DNA of 64,000 bases from Paenirhizobium naphthalenivorans (GTDB taxonomy: Bacteria > Pseudomonadota > Alphaproteobacteria > Rhizobiales > Rhizobiaceae): contig NZ_BJZP01000001.1 in NCBI RefSeq assembly GCF_007992095.1, positions 124,001-188,000 on the forward strand, written 5' to 3'. Positions within the stretch are counted from its first letter, which is position 1; every line of letters starts with the position of its first letter. A model generated the notes under the pieces. The model worked only from the letters and a program-made list of their open reading frames with translations. It was not told where the DNA came from and made no database searches. A program made the translations under genes and the position numbers. Below, piece by piece: positions 55,111 to 64,000 of the stretch.

Positions 55111-55251
55111 ATATCCAGATTGTCCGCGAAGGCCGCGCGGTCCTGGATGAAGCGGAACCGCGCCTCGGGCTTGGTGCCCATCAGCGCATCGACGGCATCG
55201 CGCGTGCCTTCGAAATCCACCTCGTCGACCTCGACCTTTTTGCCCTTGAAC
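55111..55251 (-). pseudogene. Fragment of a parE 3' end (remnant)
   Basis: The minus-strand frame reads FKGKKVEV, then skips 31 codons and continues with DEVDFEGTRDAVDALMG and on to NLDI. This is the last part of ParE, with the stop codon lost (TGA replaced by TGG). The missing 93 bases lie exactly between two copies of CTCGACCTT that are both present in the intact gene (at 60096 and 60189), so a recombination or slippage deletion is likely. Over roughly 120 aligned bases about 11 differ from the intact gene, and by eye all but one are silent (Glu to Asp). Confidence 0.8.
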
Positions 55252-55269
55252 CCGCCCGACCGGTCCGGT

Positions 55270-55296
55270 GAGCGGCCGTTCTAGAAACGGCCGCTC
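55270..55296. terminator. Inverted repeat around the autotransporter stop codon
   Basis: GAGCGGCCGTT (55270-55280) and AACGGCCGCTC (55286-55296) pair perfectly, with the stop codon (55281-55283) in the five-base loop. No T-run follows on the minus strand. It may mark a factor-dependent transcript end, and it sits 19 bases from the parE remnant. Confidence 0.4.
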
Positions 55297-58200
55297 AGGT
55301 CAAGGTGAAACGTCTGGTTCAAGAGCCCGTCGCCGTTGAAGGCGGCGCGGTAGCGCGAGGAGAGTGAGGCGTTCTCCATGCCGATCAGGGTGAGGCCAAG
55401 GCCGAGGACAACATTGTTTTTGCGGTCGGTCATGCCCGGGATGACGTAGTCGATGGGCCAACTGCTGTCGGCATAGGTTGCGCTGGTGTCGCCGCTGTCG
55501 AACAGGCTGTGGGAGAAGTCGAGCGTAAACTCAGGCTTCAGCACTGCGTTGTCGAGCATGATGGCATAGGAGATGTCGAACCCGAGCGTCGCCGTCAGCG
55601 TTTCGATGGTCTGCCGCGCGAGCGACGCGTTCTCCCAGCCTGCGCCGGTTTCCGTGACGGAGTCGAGCACGGAACGGGACGCGCTGATGCGGCCGTGGGG
55701 TGAGAGCGTCCAGCCGTCGGCAGTCCAGTCATAGCCGCCGCCAAAGGCTGCGAAGAACTGATGGCCGTTGCGGTCCGCCTCGGCTTCAGCCGCATTGGCG
55801 GTGATCCGCAGTGATTTGAAGTCGAGCAGGCCGGCGCCGGCGAGACCGTCGAGGTAGAAGCCGCCGCCCAGCGTATAGAGACCATAGGTGGTCAGGCTGG
55901 CCGCCCTGTTGCGGCTCGTGGTGCCGTTCGAACCGATATCATCCTTGTCATTGGCGAAGCCGAGACCGAGGCCAGCGATGAAATGGTCACTCACGCGGTA
56001 GTCGAGGCCGGCGGTGACGTTGACAGTCGTGTAGTCCGAGCCGCTTGCGCCGGTGTTGGAGGCGTCGTCACCGAGCATGATCGAGCCAGCGGTCCAGAAG
56101 GCGAGGCTACCGCCCGCGATGGGCGAGCAGCCGGCATTGGCGCTGACGGGCGCGGTTCCGCCGTGGCCGTCGCCGGCATTCATTTGCAGGTTGTTTTCCA
56201 GGCACGCCTTGCCGCGCAAGGAACGCAGGTGATCCTGCACTGTGTCGATCTGTACGTCCGCGAGGCGAGCGGCGGCCCGCGCCTGCGCCTCAACGAGGCC
56301 GACGAGATCGGCGTCGTTGTTGAGCAGCGGCCGGGCGCTGACTGTCAGCGTTACCGTCGCGGGCGCCGAAGTGCCGCTTGCGCTGGTCAGTGTGTAGGTG
56401 GCTATGGCGGTGCCGGAAAAGGTTGGGTTCGCCGTGAAGCGCAGTTTGTATCGGCCCGACGAATAGGCGGCGGCGAAGGCTGCGCTAGCCGTCGAGGCTG
56501 CGGTGTCTTCGAGGACGATATAGGCCGTGCCGGAGCTTGGGGGCGACAGTGAAACGAGCGTGGCGCCGGTGAAGGGGCCGCCGCTGGCGCCGGTGGTCAG
56601 GTCGATTAAGCTGGTGAGGCCGGGGGTCGCGGACGCATTGATCGATGGGGCCGTTATGCCGCCGCCGTGGACGGTGAGGCTGAGGGCCGTGCTGGATGAG
56701 ACGCCGAGAGCGTCGGTTGCGCTGAGCGTGAGCGGGTAGGAGCCGTTCTCCGTCGGCGTACCGGAAAGCGTCGCGGACGACGCATCGAAGGTAAGGCCAT
56801 TCGGCAGGGTTCCAGACATGGCGAAGCTGTAGGGCGCGGTTCCGTTGCTGGCGGTGAAGGCCTGCGAGAAGACGTTTCCGACATTGGCGCTCAAAGAGCC
56901 GGACGGCGAGATGGAGAGCGTCGGGGCGCTGACCGTGATCAAAACCGTCGCCGGGGCCGATGTGCCGATGGCGTTGGTGGCGGTATAGGTGAAGCTATCG
57001 GTACCGGAATAACCGGATGTCGATGTATAGGTGATCGACGTGCCGCTGGCGGTCGCCGTGCCGTGCGCAGGCGCGGAAGCGGTCGATACACTCGTTGCCA
57101 CACCGCCGCCGAGCGACAGGGTTATGGCGTTGCTGGAGGAATTGGCCGCGACGGTGGCCGAAACGGCCGAGGCGGTCGGGGCCAGATCTGTGGCGACAAT
57201 CGAATAGGCCTGCGATCCGGTGGCGCCATTGGCGTCGGTCGCGGTCACGGTGAAGGAAGTCGTGCCGGTGGCGGACGGTGTGCCCGAGATCGCCCCCGAC
57301 GCTGTGTTCAGCGACAATCCTGCGGGAAGGGCGCCGGCGGTTATGGCATAGCTGTAGGGCGCGGTTCCCAGACTTACCGACAGGCTGGCGCTATAGGCGG
57401 CGCCGACCGTGGCCGACGGCAGCGACGTGGGGCTGAGCGACAGCGTCGGCGCGCTGACCGTGATCGTGACGGTCGCGGCTGACGATGTGCCGGTGGCATT
57501 TGTCGCGGTATAGGTGAAACTGTCCGTGCCGGAATAACCGGATGTCGGCGTATAGGTGATCGTCGTGCCGCTGGCCGCCGCCGTGCCATGCGAAGGCGTG
57601 GATGCAACCGCGACACTGGTCGCGGCACCGCCGCCGAGCGACAGGGTTATGGCATCGCCGGAGGAATTGGCCGCGACGGTGGCCGAGACGTTCGCAGTCG
57701 TCGGGGCCTGTTCGGCCACGGCGATCGTATAGGCGCGCGATCCGGTCGCGCCAAGGTCGTCGGTCGCGGTCACGGTGAAGGAGAAGCTGCCATCGGCTGT
57801 CGGCGTGCCGGACAGGACGCCGGCAGACGACAGCGACAAACCGGCGGGCAGGGCGCCGGCGGTGACGGCATAGCTGTAGGGCGCGGTTCCCAGACTTGCC
57901 GACAGGCTGGCGCTATAGGCGGATCCGACCGTGGCCGACGGCAGCGACGTGGGGCTGAGCGACAGCGTCGGCGCGTTGACCGTGATCGTGACGGTCGCGG
58001 CTGACGATGTGCCAGTGGCATTTGTCGCGGTATAGGTGAAGCTGTCGGAACCGAAAAAGCCAGCTGTCGGCGTATAGGTGATCGCGGTCCCGCTGGCCGC
58101 CGCCGTGCCATGCGAGGGCGCGGATGCAAGCGCGACACTGGTCGCGGCACCGCCGCCGAGCGACAGGGGTATGGCGTTGCTGGAGGAATTGGCCGCGACG

Positions 58201-59729
58201 GTGGCCGAGACGTTCGCGGCGGTCGGGGCAGCTTCGGCCACGGCGATCGTATAGGCCCGCGATCCGGTGGCGCCAAGGTCGTCGGTCGCCGTCACGGTGA
58301 AGGAAGTCGTGCCGGTGGCGGACGGTGTTCCCGAGATCGCCCCCGACAATGTGGATAGCGACAAACCGGCGGGCAGGGCGCCGGCGGTTATGGTATAGCT
58401 GTAGGGCGCCGTGCCGAGGCTGGCTGACAGGCTGGCGCTATAGGCGGATCCGACCGTGGCCGACGGCAGCGACGTGGGGCTGAGCGACAGCGTCGGCGCG
58501 CTGACCGTGATCGTGACGGTCGCGGCTGACGATGTGCCGGTGGCATTTGTCGCGGTATAGGTGAAGCTGTCCGTGCCGGAATAGCCGGATGTCGGCGTAT
58601 AGGTGATCGCGGTGCCGCTAGCGGTCGCCGTGCCATTCGCTGCATTGGTGGCCACCGCGACACTGGTCGCGGCACCGCCGCCGAGCGACAGGGTTATGGC
58701 GTTGCTGGAGGAATTGGCTGCGACGGTGGCCGAGACGTTCGAGGCTGTCGGGGCCTGTTCGGCCACGGCGATGGAATAGGCCTGCGTTCCGGTTGCACCA
58801 TGGACATCGGTGGCGGTTACGGTGAAGGAAAACGTGCCGGCGGCGGTCGGCGTGCCCGAGATCGCGCCCGCGGACGACAGCGACAGGCTGGTGGGCAGGG
58901 CGCCGGCGGTGACGACATAGCTATAAGGTGCGGTGCCGTTGGCGCTGCTGAGCGAGGCGCTATAGGCGGTTCCGACCGTTCCGTCCGACAGGGTGGTTGG
59001 ACTGATGGTGAGCGTCGGCGCGCTGACCGTGATCGTGACGGTTGCGGCTGACGATGTGCCGCCGTCGTTAGTGGCGGTATATTTGAAGCTGTCGGAACCG
59101 GAATAGCCGGATGTCGGCGTATAGGTGATCGCGGTGCCGCTGGCGGTCGCCGTGCCATGCGCTGCATTGGTCTCCACCGCAACGGTGTTGGCAGTGCCGC
59201 CGCCGAGCGACAGCGTGATGGCATTGCTGGTCGAATTGGCTGCGACGGTGGCAGAGACGTCCGCGGCGGTCGGGGTAGGTTGGGAGGCGACCGTGAATGT
59301 GACGGTCACGACATCCGCTCCGGTTGATAAGGAACAAATCACGTCAACCCAGGGGACATTCATAGTCACCGTATAAGTTCCCGGTGTCGTCGGGGTGCCG
59401 ACGTACCGCAAATAAGCTTCGAATGAAGAGCCGGACGTGTCCGCCGATAAAGACAGGCCGGGCACGGAGCCTGACGTAATCGTGGGCGCCCCGTTCAAGT
59501 CGGCAGCATTACAACTACTGTTTGGTCTGACATCATGTGTAATGGAACTGGACACCGGCGTTCCCGCCGTGAGCGAAACGTTATGGCTGGCCGAGGCGGC
59601 GAACACTGGTGGCATGGCGGCCAGAAGACCGGCCATAACCACCACGCCGCGAAAGCCGAACCTCTGTGGCCGGGCTAGAAAACCAATGAAAGCCAGCAAA
59701 AAGCGCAAGCACCGACGAAGCAACGGCAT
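55281..59729 (-). CDS. Repeat-containing type Va autotransporter
   Basis: This 1482-residue secreted protein has a long signal region (hydrophobic to about residue 44), an N-terminal beta domain (45-150) and five tandem units of about 174 residues (about 152-1022). Each unit has a cadherin-like part with 'VSATVAANS' and 'TYTPTSGYSGTDSFTYTATN' and an He_PIG Ig-like part with 'SLSPTSLPSATVGSAYSASL' and GALPAGLSL. A tail passenger and a C-terminal beta-barrel follow (from about 1230, 'GLDYRVSDHFIAGLGLGF' to terminal FHLDLSGRF). It should be displayed on or released from the cell surface as an adhesin-like protein. No protease or enzyme motif was seen. Weak ribosome-binding site at the ATG. Confidence 0.93.
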   Translation of the reverse strand: MPLLRRCLRFLLAFIGFLARPQRFGFRGVVVMAGLLAAMPPVFAASASHNVSLTAGTPVSSSITHDVRPNSSCNAADLNGAPTITSGSVPGLSLSADTSGSSFEAYLRYVGTPTTPGTYTVTMNVPWVDVICSLSTGADVVTVTFTVASQPTPTAADVSATVAANSTSNAITLSLGGGTANTVAVETNAAHGTATASGTAITYTPTSGYSGSDSFKYTATNDGGTSSAATVTITVSAPTLTISPTTLSDGTVGTAYSASLSSANGTAPYSYVVTAGALPTSLSLSSAGAISGTPTAAGTFSFTVTATDVHGATGTQAYSIAVAEQAPTASNVSATVAANSSSNAITLSLGGGAATSVAVATNAANGTATASGTAITYTPTSGYSGTDSFTYTATNATGTSSAATVTITVSAPTLSLSPTSLPSATVGSAYSASLSASLGTAPYSYTITAGALPAGLSLSTLSGAISGTPSATGTTSFTVTATDDLGATGSRAYTIAVAEAAPTAANVSATVAANSSSNAIPLSLGGGAATSVALASAPSHGTAAASGTAITYTPTAGFFGSDSFTYTATNATGTSSAATVTITVNAPTLSLSPTSLPSATVGSAYSASLSASLGTAPYSYAVTAGALPAGLSLSSAGVLSGTPTADGSFSFTVTATDDLGATGSRAYTIAVAEQAPTTANVSATVAANSSGDAITLSLGGGAATSVAVASTPSHGTAAASGTTITYTPTSGYSGTDSFTYTATNATGTSSAATVTITVSAPTLSLSPTSLPSATVGAAYSASLSVSLGTAPYSYAITAGALPAGLSLNTASGAISGTPSATGTTSFTVTATDANGATGSQAYSIVATDLAPTASAVSATVAANSSSNAITLSLGGGVATSVSTASAPAHGTATASGTSITYTSTSGYSGTDSFTYTATNAIGTSAPATVLITVSAPTLSISPSGSLSANVGNVFSQAFTASNGTAPYSFAMSGTLPNGLTFDASSATLSGTPTENGSYPLTLSATDALGVSSSTALSLTVHGGGITAPSINASATPGLTSLIDLTTGASGGPFTGATLVSLSPPSSGTAYIVLEDTAASTASAAFAAAYSSGRYKLRFTANPTFSGTAIATYTLTSASGTSAPATVTLTVSARPLLNNDADLVGLVEAQARAAARLADVQIDTVQDHLRSLRGKACLENNLQMNAGDGHGGTAPVSANAGCSPIAGGSLAFWTAGSIMLGDDASNTGASGSDYTTVNVTAGLDYRVSDHFIAGLGLGFANDKDDIGSNGTTSRNRAASLTTYGLYTLGGGFYLDGLAGAGLLDFKSLRITANAAEAEADRNGHQFFAAFGGGYDWTADGWTLSPHGRISASRSVLDSVTETGAGWENASLARQTIETLTATLGFDISYAIMLDNAVLKPEFTLDFSHSLFDSGDTSATYADSSWPIDYVIPGMTDRKNNVVLGLGLTLIGMENASLSSRYRAAFNGDGLLNQTFHLDLSGRF
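56663..59276 (-). repeat. Five tandem 522-525-base units in the autotransporter
   Basis: The plus-strand marker string GATGTGCC... recurs near 56959, 57484, 58006, 58529 and 59054, giving a period of about 522-525 bases, or 174-175 codons. Units 2 to 4 are the most alike at DNA level; the first and last units are the most diverged. Such repeats can expand or contract by unequal recombination without frameshift. Confidence 0.9.
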
Positions 59730-59972
59730 AAAAATAAACTTTGATCATCAAGTGCCCGCTTTAAATAAATCCTGAAAAACAGATTCGAGCGGTAATGGAT
59801 TCTTTCCGCGATGGAAACCGCGGCAGAGAGCTAAAAAGACAATGCACCAGAAAAAGCCGTCTCTTTACAGATCGGCCGTCAAGGCCGCGTTCCGGACGAC
59901 ACAATCGCAACCCCCCAGCGGTTGTGAAGACAATCCTGCCATGCTCCGTTGTGTCGTTCCTCGGGCAACGCC
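59730..59972. promoter_or_regulatory. AT-rich gap upstream of the autotransporter, with a 62-base inverted repeat
   Basis: No gene is seen in this 240-base stretch. The part nearest the autotransporter start (59725-59800) is clearly more AT-rich than its surroundings and should hold its promoter. ACGACACAA at 59896-59904 pairs with TTGTGTCGT at 59949-59957, with CAACC/GGTTG nested inside. On the minus strand this lies just after the parE stop codon and may end parE transcription or mark an insertion boundary. Confidence 0.5.
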
Positions 59973-62042
59973 TCAGATGTCGAGATTGTCGGCAAACGCC
60001 GCGCGTTCCTGGATGAAGCGGAAGCGGGCTTCGGGTTTGGTGCCCATCAGCGCATCCACGGCATCGCGCGTGCCTTCGAAATCCACCTCGTCGATCTCGA
60101 CCTTGAGCAGCGTGCGCTTGGCCGGATCCATGGTGGTTTCCTTCAACTGCGCCGGCATCATCTCGCCAAGGCCTTTGAAGCGTCCGACCTCGACCTTCTT
60201 GCCCTTGAACACGGTTTCCATCAATTCGGCGCGGTGGGCGTCGTCGCGGGCGTAGACCGTCTTGGCACCCTGGCGGATAACGTAGAGTGGCGGCACCGCC
60301 AGATAGAGGTGGTTGCCACGAATCAGTTCCGGCATTTCCTGATAGAAGAAGGTGATCAACAGAGATGCGATATGGGCGCCATCGACGTCGGCATCGGTCA
60401 TGACGACGATGCGCTCGTAGCGCAGATCCTCGTCGCGGTATTTCGACCGTGTGCCGCAGCCGAGCGCCTGGATGAGGTCGGCGATCTGCTGGTTGGCCAT
60501 CAGCTTTTCGCGGCTCGCGCTGCCGACGTTGAGGATCTTGCCGCGCAGAGGCAGGATGGCCTGATTGGTGCGATTACGGGCCTGCTTGGCCGAGCCGCCG
60601 GCCGAATCGCCTTCGACGATGAACAGTTCGGCGCCTTCGGCGGTGTTCTGCGAGCAGTCCGCCAGCTTGCCGGGCAACCGCAGCTTGCGCACGGCCGTCT
60701 TGCGGTTGACTTCCTTTTCCTTGCGCCGCCGCAGGCGTTCCTCGGCGCGCTCGATTACCCAGTCGAGCAGCTTGGCCGCCTCGTTGGGATTGTCGGCGAG
60801 ATAGTGATCGAACGGATCGCGCAGCGCGTTCTCCACCAGGCGCTGGGCCTCGACGGTGGCGAGCTTGTCCTTGGTCTGGCCGACGAATTCCGGCTCGCGG
60901 ATGAACACCGACAGCATGCCGACGGCCGAGATCATCACGTCGTCGGTGGTAATTTCCTTGGCGCGCTTGTTCTGGGTCAGTTCGGCATAGTTCTTCAGGC
61001 CCTTGGTCAGCGCGATGCGCAGGCCGGCCTCGTGTGTGCCGCCTTCGGCGGTCGGGATGGTGTTGCAGTAGGAATGCACCAGCGGATCGCCGCCGTACCA
61101 GGTGATCGCCCATTCCATCGCGCCGTGGCCGCCGGTCTTTTCGGTCTTGCCGGCGAAAATTTCGCGGGTGACGGTGAAATCCTTGCCGAGCGTGGCGGCC
61201 AGATAGTCCTTCAGGCCGCCGGGGAAATGGAAGACAGCCTTTTCCGGGATGTCGCCGCCTTCCGGCACCATGCCCGGATCGCACGACCAGCGGATCTCGA
61301 CGCCGCCGAACAGGTAGGCCTTCGAGCGGGCCATGCGGAAGATCCGACCCGGATCGAATTTCGCATGGTCGCCAAAGATCTGCGGGTCGGGGTGGAAGCG
61401 TACGCGCGTGCCGCGACGATTGTGCACTTCACCCAGTTCCTCCAGGCCGCCGATCGGCACGCCGCGCGAAAAACGCTGGCGATAGAGCTTGCGATTGCGC
61501 GCCACCTCGACTTCGAGCAGGTCGGACAGCGCGTTGACCACCGAAACGCCGACGCCGTGCAGACCGCCGGAAGTCTCGTAGGCCTTGCCATCGAATTTGC
61601 CGCCGGCATGCAGCTTGGTCATGATCACTTCGAGTGTCGACTTGCCCGGCACCTGCGGGTGCAGTTCGACCGGGATGCCGCGGCCGTTGTCGGTAACGGT
61701 AAGGAAGCCTTCGACATCCAGATGCACGTCAATGAAATTGGCGTGGCCGGCAACCGCTTCGTCCATCGAATTGTCGATGACTTCGGCAAACAGGTGATGC
61801 AGAGCCTTTTCATCGGTGCCACCGATATACATGCCGGGGCGCATGCGCACCGGCTCCAGCCCTTCGAGCACACGGATCGATGAGGCGCCATATTCACTGT
61901 CGCTGGCCATCACTGACGCGGTCGGCGAAGCGGATGGCGCGGCGCGCGGCGTCTCGGCCTTCGGAGCGGCCGCAGGCGAGGAGGGGGCGTCCATCGGCTT
62001 GGGTGCAAGCGGCAGGGCGGCGAAAAGATCGTTGTCGTCCAT
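59973..62042 (-). CDS. parE: ParE, DNA topoisomerase IV subunit B
   Basis: This 689-residue type II topoisomerase subunit unlinks daughter chromosomes with ParC. The GHKL ATPase domain has 'EVIDNSMDEAVAGHANFIDVHLD' and 'TDNGRGIPVE', the TOPRIM domain has EGDSAGGSAKQ and TDADVDGAH, and the C-terminal ParC-binding region ends 'KPEARFRFIQERAAFADNLDI'. The first 45 residues are a Pro/Ala-rich extension. The start at 62042 (MDDNDLF) is used in place of a TTG four codons earlier. The gene sits between the autotransporter and a secreted hydrolase, and its 3' end has a displaced partner at 55111-55251. Confidence 0.97.
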   Translation of the reverse strand: MDDNDLFAALPLAPKPMDAPSSPAAAPKAETPRAAPSASPTASVMASDSEYGASSIRVLEGLEPVRMRPGMYIGGTDEKALHHLFAEVIDNSMDEAVAGHANFIDVHLDVEGFLTVTDNGRGIPVELHPQVPGKSTLEVIMTKLHAGGKFDGKAYETSGGLHGVGVSVVNALSDLLEVEVARNRKLYRQRFSRGVPIGGLEELGEVHNRRGTRVRFHPDPQIFGDHAKFDPGRIFRMARSKAYLFGGVEIRWSCDPGMVPEGGDIPEKAVFHFPGGLKDYLAATLGKDFTVTREIFAGKTEKTGGHGAMEWAITWYGGDPLVHSYCNTIPTAEGGTHEAGLRIALTKGLKNYAELTQNKRAKEITTDDVMISAVGMLSVFIREPEFVGQTKDKLATVEAQRLVENALRDPFDHYLADNPNEAAKLLDWVIERAEERLRRRKEKEVNRKTAVRKLRLPGKLADCSQNTAEGAELFIVEGDSAGGSAKQARNRTNQAILPLRGKILNVGSASREKLMANQQIADLIQALGCGTRSKYRDEDLRYERIVVMTDADVDGAHIASLLITFFYQEMPELIRGNHLYLAVPPLYVIRQGAKTVYARDDAHRAELMETVFKGKKVEVGRFKGLGEMMPAQLKETTMDPAKRTLLKVEIDEVDFEGTRDAVDALMGTKPEARFRFIQERAAFADNLDI

Positions 62043-62262
62043 GGTGTCGTTCAATAATCTGTCCGTTGCGTCGGCTTTGTCGGCAGAGCCGGAGGGGGCG
62101 CAGGCTGCCTCACGCCTTGGTCGCTCTTGCGAATCAGCGTGATATTGCCAGAAAGGCGGGGCAGGCGCGACTTTGCCGGCAGGCTGTCGCGTAATTTCGC
62201 CAAGCTTTGCGTGTCAGCGTCGGCGAAGGCAAGGCCTGACTCGAAAAGGAGTGCCCGCTTCT

Positions 62263-63153
62263 ATGCAGATGTCCACAGCTCATTTCCGCGCGGCGGCGCT
62301 CTTGCTTTGCCTGTCGGGGCTCTTTTGCGGTGGCCTGGTGCGAGCCGAGGCGCTCCAGCCGTTCAAGGACGCACTGTTTTCCGACCAGCCGTTGCTCGAA
62401 ACCCGTGACGGGGGCGATTTTCAGGTGGTCGACTACCAGGAAATGCGCGACATCAACGGGCGCGATCAGATCCCCGAGCGACGGGTGAAATCGAAATATG
62501 TCGATCTCGGTGTCAAACGCCAGCAGGTCAACGAGACGCTTCAGTTCGCCGCCGGCAATCTGGATGTGGCGCGGGTCGGTCCCGCCAGCGGGGCGGCCTT
62601 TACGGTAATCTTTATCCACGGGCGCGGCGGCGACCGGCGCCTCGGCGTCAACGACTTTTCCTTCGGCGGCAATTTCAATCGCCTGAAGAACCTCGCCGTG
62701 CAAAATGGCGGCGTCTATTATGCCCCTTCCGTTCGCTCCTTTGATGTCGCGGGCGTCCAGGCGATTGCCGGCCTGATCGGGTATGCCGCAGCCCAGTCGC
62801 CTGGCCGTCCGGTCGTGCTTTCCTGCGCTTCGATGGGTAGTTTCATCTGTTGGGGCATAACCCGCGACGCGGGCGTCGTCGCCGATCTCGCCGGCATGGC
62901 CATCCTCGGCGGGGCGACGGATCCGGATTTTAACAAGAGCGCCGCCTACAAGGCGAAGCTGCCGATCTTTTTCACCCATGGCAGCCGCGACAGTGTCTAT
63001 GCCGCGACCGATCAGATTGCCCTCTACGACCGGCTGCACAAGGCAGGCTATCCGACCCGTTTCACCCTTTACGAGACGGGCTCGCACGGCACGCCGGTAC
63101 GGATGAGCGACTGGCGCGCCGTCCTCAACTGGATACTGGTACAGCGTCGATAG
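62263..63153 (+). CDS. Secreted alpha/beta hydrolase-like protein
   Basis: This 296-residue protein has a signal peptide (about residues 8-26, '[20 protein letters not shown]') and an alpha/beta hydrolase fold. '[16 protein letters not shown]' is the oxyanion region and CASMGS carries the nucleophile in the less common A-S-M-G form. An Asp in SRDSVYA and His in GSHGTP complete the triad. Substrate is unknown; it acts outside the cytoplasm. The start at 62263 has AAGGAG eleven bases upstream; an extension of 30 codons runs into a non-coding leader. Confidence 0.82.
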   Translation: MQMSTAHFRAAALLLCLSGLFCGGLVRAEALQPFKDALFSDQPLLETRDGGDFQVVDYQEMRDINGRDQIPERRVKSKYVDLGVKRQQVNETLQFAAGNLDVARVGPASGAAFTVIFIHGRGGDRRLGVNDFSFGGNFNRLKNLAVQNGGVYYAPSVRSFDVAGVQAIAGLIGYAAAQSPGRPVVLSCASMGSFICWGITRDAGVVADLAGMAILGGATDPDFNKSAAYKAKLPIFFTHGSRDSVYAATDQIALYDRLHKAGYPTRFTLYETGSHGTPVRMSDWRAVLNWILVQRR

Positions 63154-63310
63154 TGCGGTAGTCCTCTCAGCCGTTGCTAATTCAAAGCGCAGAAACGCGC
63201 CTGATTTTCACCATGACGCCCGATTTTGCGGCATTTTCTCCGTCATGTGCTTTCCTTCCCCCCGTCGATTTGCTAGGCCCGGCGAAACGTTGATGGGGTG
63301 GGTTTTGATC

Positions 63311-64000
63311 ATGACGACACCGAATGTCCGTCCGCTTGTCGCGGGTAATTGGAAGATGAACGGCACGCGCGCCTCGCTCGACCAGATCAAGGCCATGGCC
63401 GAGGGCGTCAAGGGCCCGCTTTCGGAAAAGGTCGAGACGCTGATCTGCCCGCCGGCCACGTTGCTCTATGTCGCGACCGCGCTCTGCGACGACAGCCCGC
63501 TTGCGATTGGCGCACAGGATTGCCACCAGAACGCTTCGGGCGCCCATACCGGCGACATCTCGGCGGAAATGATCGCTGACTGCTTCGGTACCTATGTGAT
63601 CGTCGGTCATTCCGAGCGCCGCACCGACCATGCCGAGACCGACCATCTGGTGCGCGCCAAGGCGGAAGCCGCCTATGCCAGTGAATTGACCGCCATCATC
63701 TGCATTGGCGAGACGGCGGATGAGCGCAAGACCGGCCAGACACTCGATATCCTTAAGCGCCAGCTTTCCGGCTCGGTGCCGGATGCGGCGACCGCCGAAA
63801 ACACCGTGATCGCCTACGAGCCGGTCTGGGCGATCGGCACGGGGCTGACCCCGACCACCGCCGATGTTGCGGAGGCACATGCCTTCATGCGCGCCGAACT
63901 GGTCAAGCGCTTCGGTGATGCGGGCGCCAAGATGCGCATCCTATATGGTGGCTCGGTCAAGCCGTCGAACGCAAGGGAACTGATGGGCGTCGCCAATGTC
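63311..64000 (+). CDS. tpiA: TpiA, triose-phosphate isomerase (3'-truncated)
   Basis: 230 codons are present and the frame is open at the window edge. The enzyme interconverts dihydroxyacetone phosphate and glyceraldehyde 3-phosphate in glycolysis. The catalytic residues are visible: Lys15 in AGNWKMN, His100 in VGHSERR and Glu170 in '[12 protein letters not shown]', and the phosphate-loop start [11 protein letters not shown] is reached before the cut. The remaining C-terminal tail is outside the window. The ATG at 63311 starts the family consensus. The gap to the hydrolase (63154-63310) must hold its promoter. Confidence 0.97.
   Translation, partial: MTTPNVRPLVAGNWKMNGTRASLDQIKAMAEGVKGPLSEKVETLICPPATLLYVATALCDDSPLAIGAQDCHQNASGAHTGDISAEMIADCFGTYVIVGHSERRTDHAETDHLVRAKAEAAYASELTAIICIGETADERKTGQTLDILKRQLSGSVPDAATAENTVIAYEPVWAIGTGLTPTTADVAEAHAFMRAELVKRFGDAGAKMRILYGGSVKPSNARELMGVANV

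Noticed and set aside
54841..55284. Plus-strand ORF across the parE remnant
   Set aside because: The homology in this stretch is to ParE on the minus strand. The plus-strand translation is unrelated and looks like a shadow.
56663..59276. CRISPR array
   Set aside because: The repeat period is about 522 bases with coding repeats in frame and no short spacer pattern, so it is a protein repeat array.
59949..61883. 644-codon open frame antisense to parE
   Set aside because: It is a shadow of parE. Its composition follows the codon bias of the real gene and no protein features are visible.
53641..62042. A classical genomic island with integrase at the parE locus
   Set aside because: No integrase, transposase, tRNA or clear direct-repeat attachment sites were seen. 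Only the displaced parE end supports an import event.

Overview
The window reads as a chromosomal segment of an alphaproteobacterium of the order Rhizobiales, most likely a Rhizobiaceae member. This rests on GC-rich coding sequence with strong third-position bias, the purC-purS-purQ and purL-bolA-grxD arrangement, a hisI-folE-scaffold-yidD-thrS run, a DUF1476 F1-ATPase inhibitor, and several small families that are common in rhizobia. No tRNA, rRNA, insertion sequence, integrase or CRISPR array was recognised. Species cannot be named from the sequence alone.

Layout. 1-2250: truncated ttcA and two tandem inositol-monophosphatase paralogs on the plus strand. 2458-12063, mostly minus: a Bcr/CflA-type exporter, grxD, a small basic protein, a BolA protein, purL, a MocR regulator divergent from a DUF1127 gene, a PagL-like outer-membrane protein, a lipoprotein, and purQ-small ORF-purS-purC. 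12300-24792: DUF1476 protein, a PAS-GGDEF-EAL protein, a small hydrolase, an acyl-CoA synthetase, a membrane flavocytochrome reductase, an rpe-DUF2259-membrane protein-purB operon, an SDR and a periplasmic binding protein. 24975-30733, plus: flavin reductase and then a tightly overlapping MoxR-CoxE-XdhC(N)-XdhC(C)-MobA-like operon (molybdenum hydroxylase maturation) without its oxidase, followed by a TfoX-like protein. 30716-36174, minus: Nudix hydrolase, DEAD-box helicase, LysE exporter, M23 peptidase, DUF455 protein, Bcp peroxiredoxin. 36299-45723: a giant AsmA/YhdP-like protein, PilZ protein, a candidate small RNA with a perfect intrinsic terminator, rhomboid protease, CBS protein, patatin, hisI, folE, Fe-S scaffold, yidD and DUF2267. 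45844-53526: thrS behind a terminator-like hairpin, an acyltransferase, a secreted protein, a nitroreductase/flavoprotein pair, a degenerate CitE-like protein, a DUF2336 protein and a small secreted protein. 53641-64000: PerM-type permease, a parE 3'-end remnant, a repeat-rich autotransporter, intact parE, a secreted hydrolase and the 5' part of tpiA.

Functional themes. Purine biosynthesis (purL, purQ, purS, purC, purB) is spread over three minus-strand clusters. Fe-S and redox handling (grxD, BolA, the NifU-like scaffold, Bcp) sits beside them. The most unusual locus is 53.6-62 kb. There a 1482-residue autotransporter with five 174-residue tandem repeats lies between intact parE and a displaced parE 3' fragment. 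That fragment differs from the resident copy almost only by silent changes, which suggests the gene arrived by recombination at the parE 3' end. Other points worth following are the sRNA candidate at about 40.4-40.62 kb, a 49-codon gene translationally coupled to purQ, and the operator-like repeats between the MocR and DUF1127 genes.
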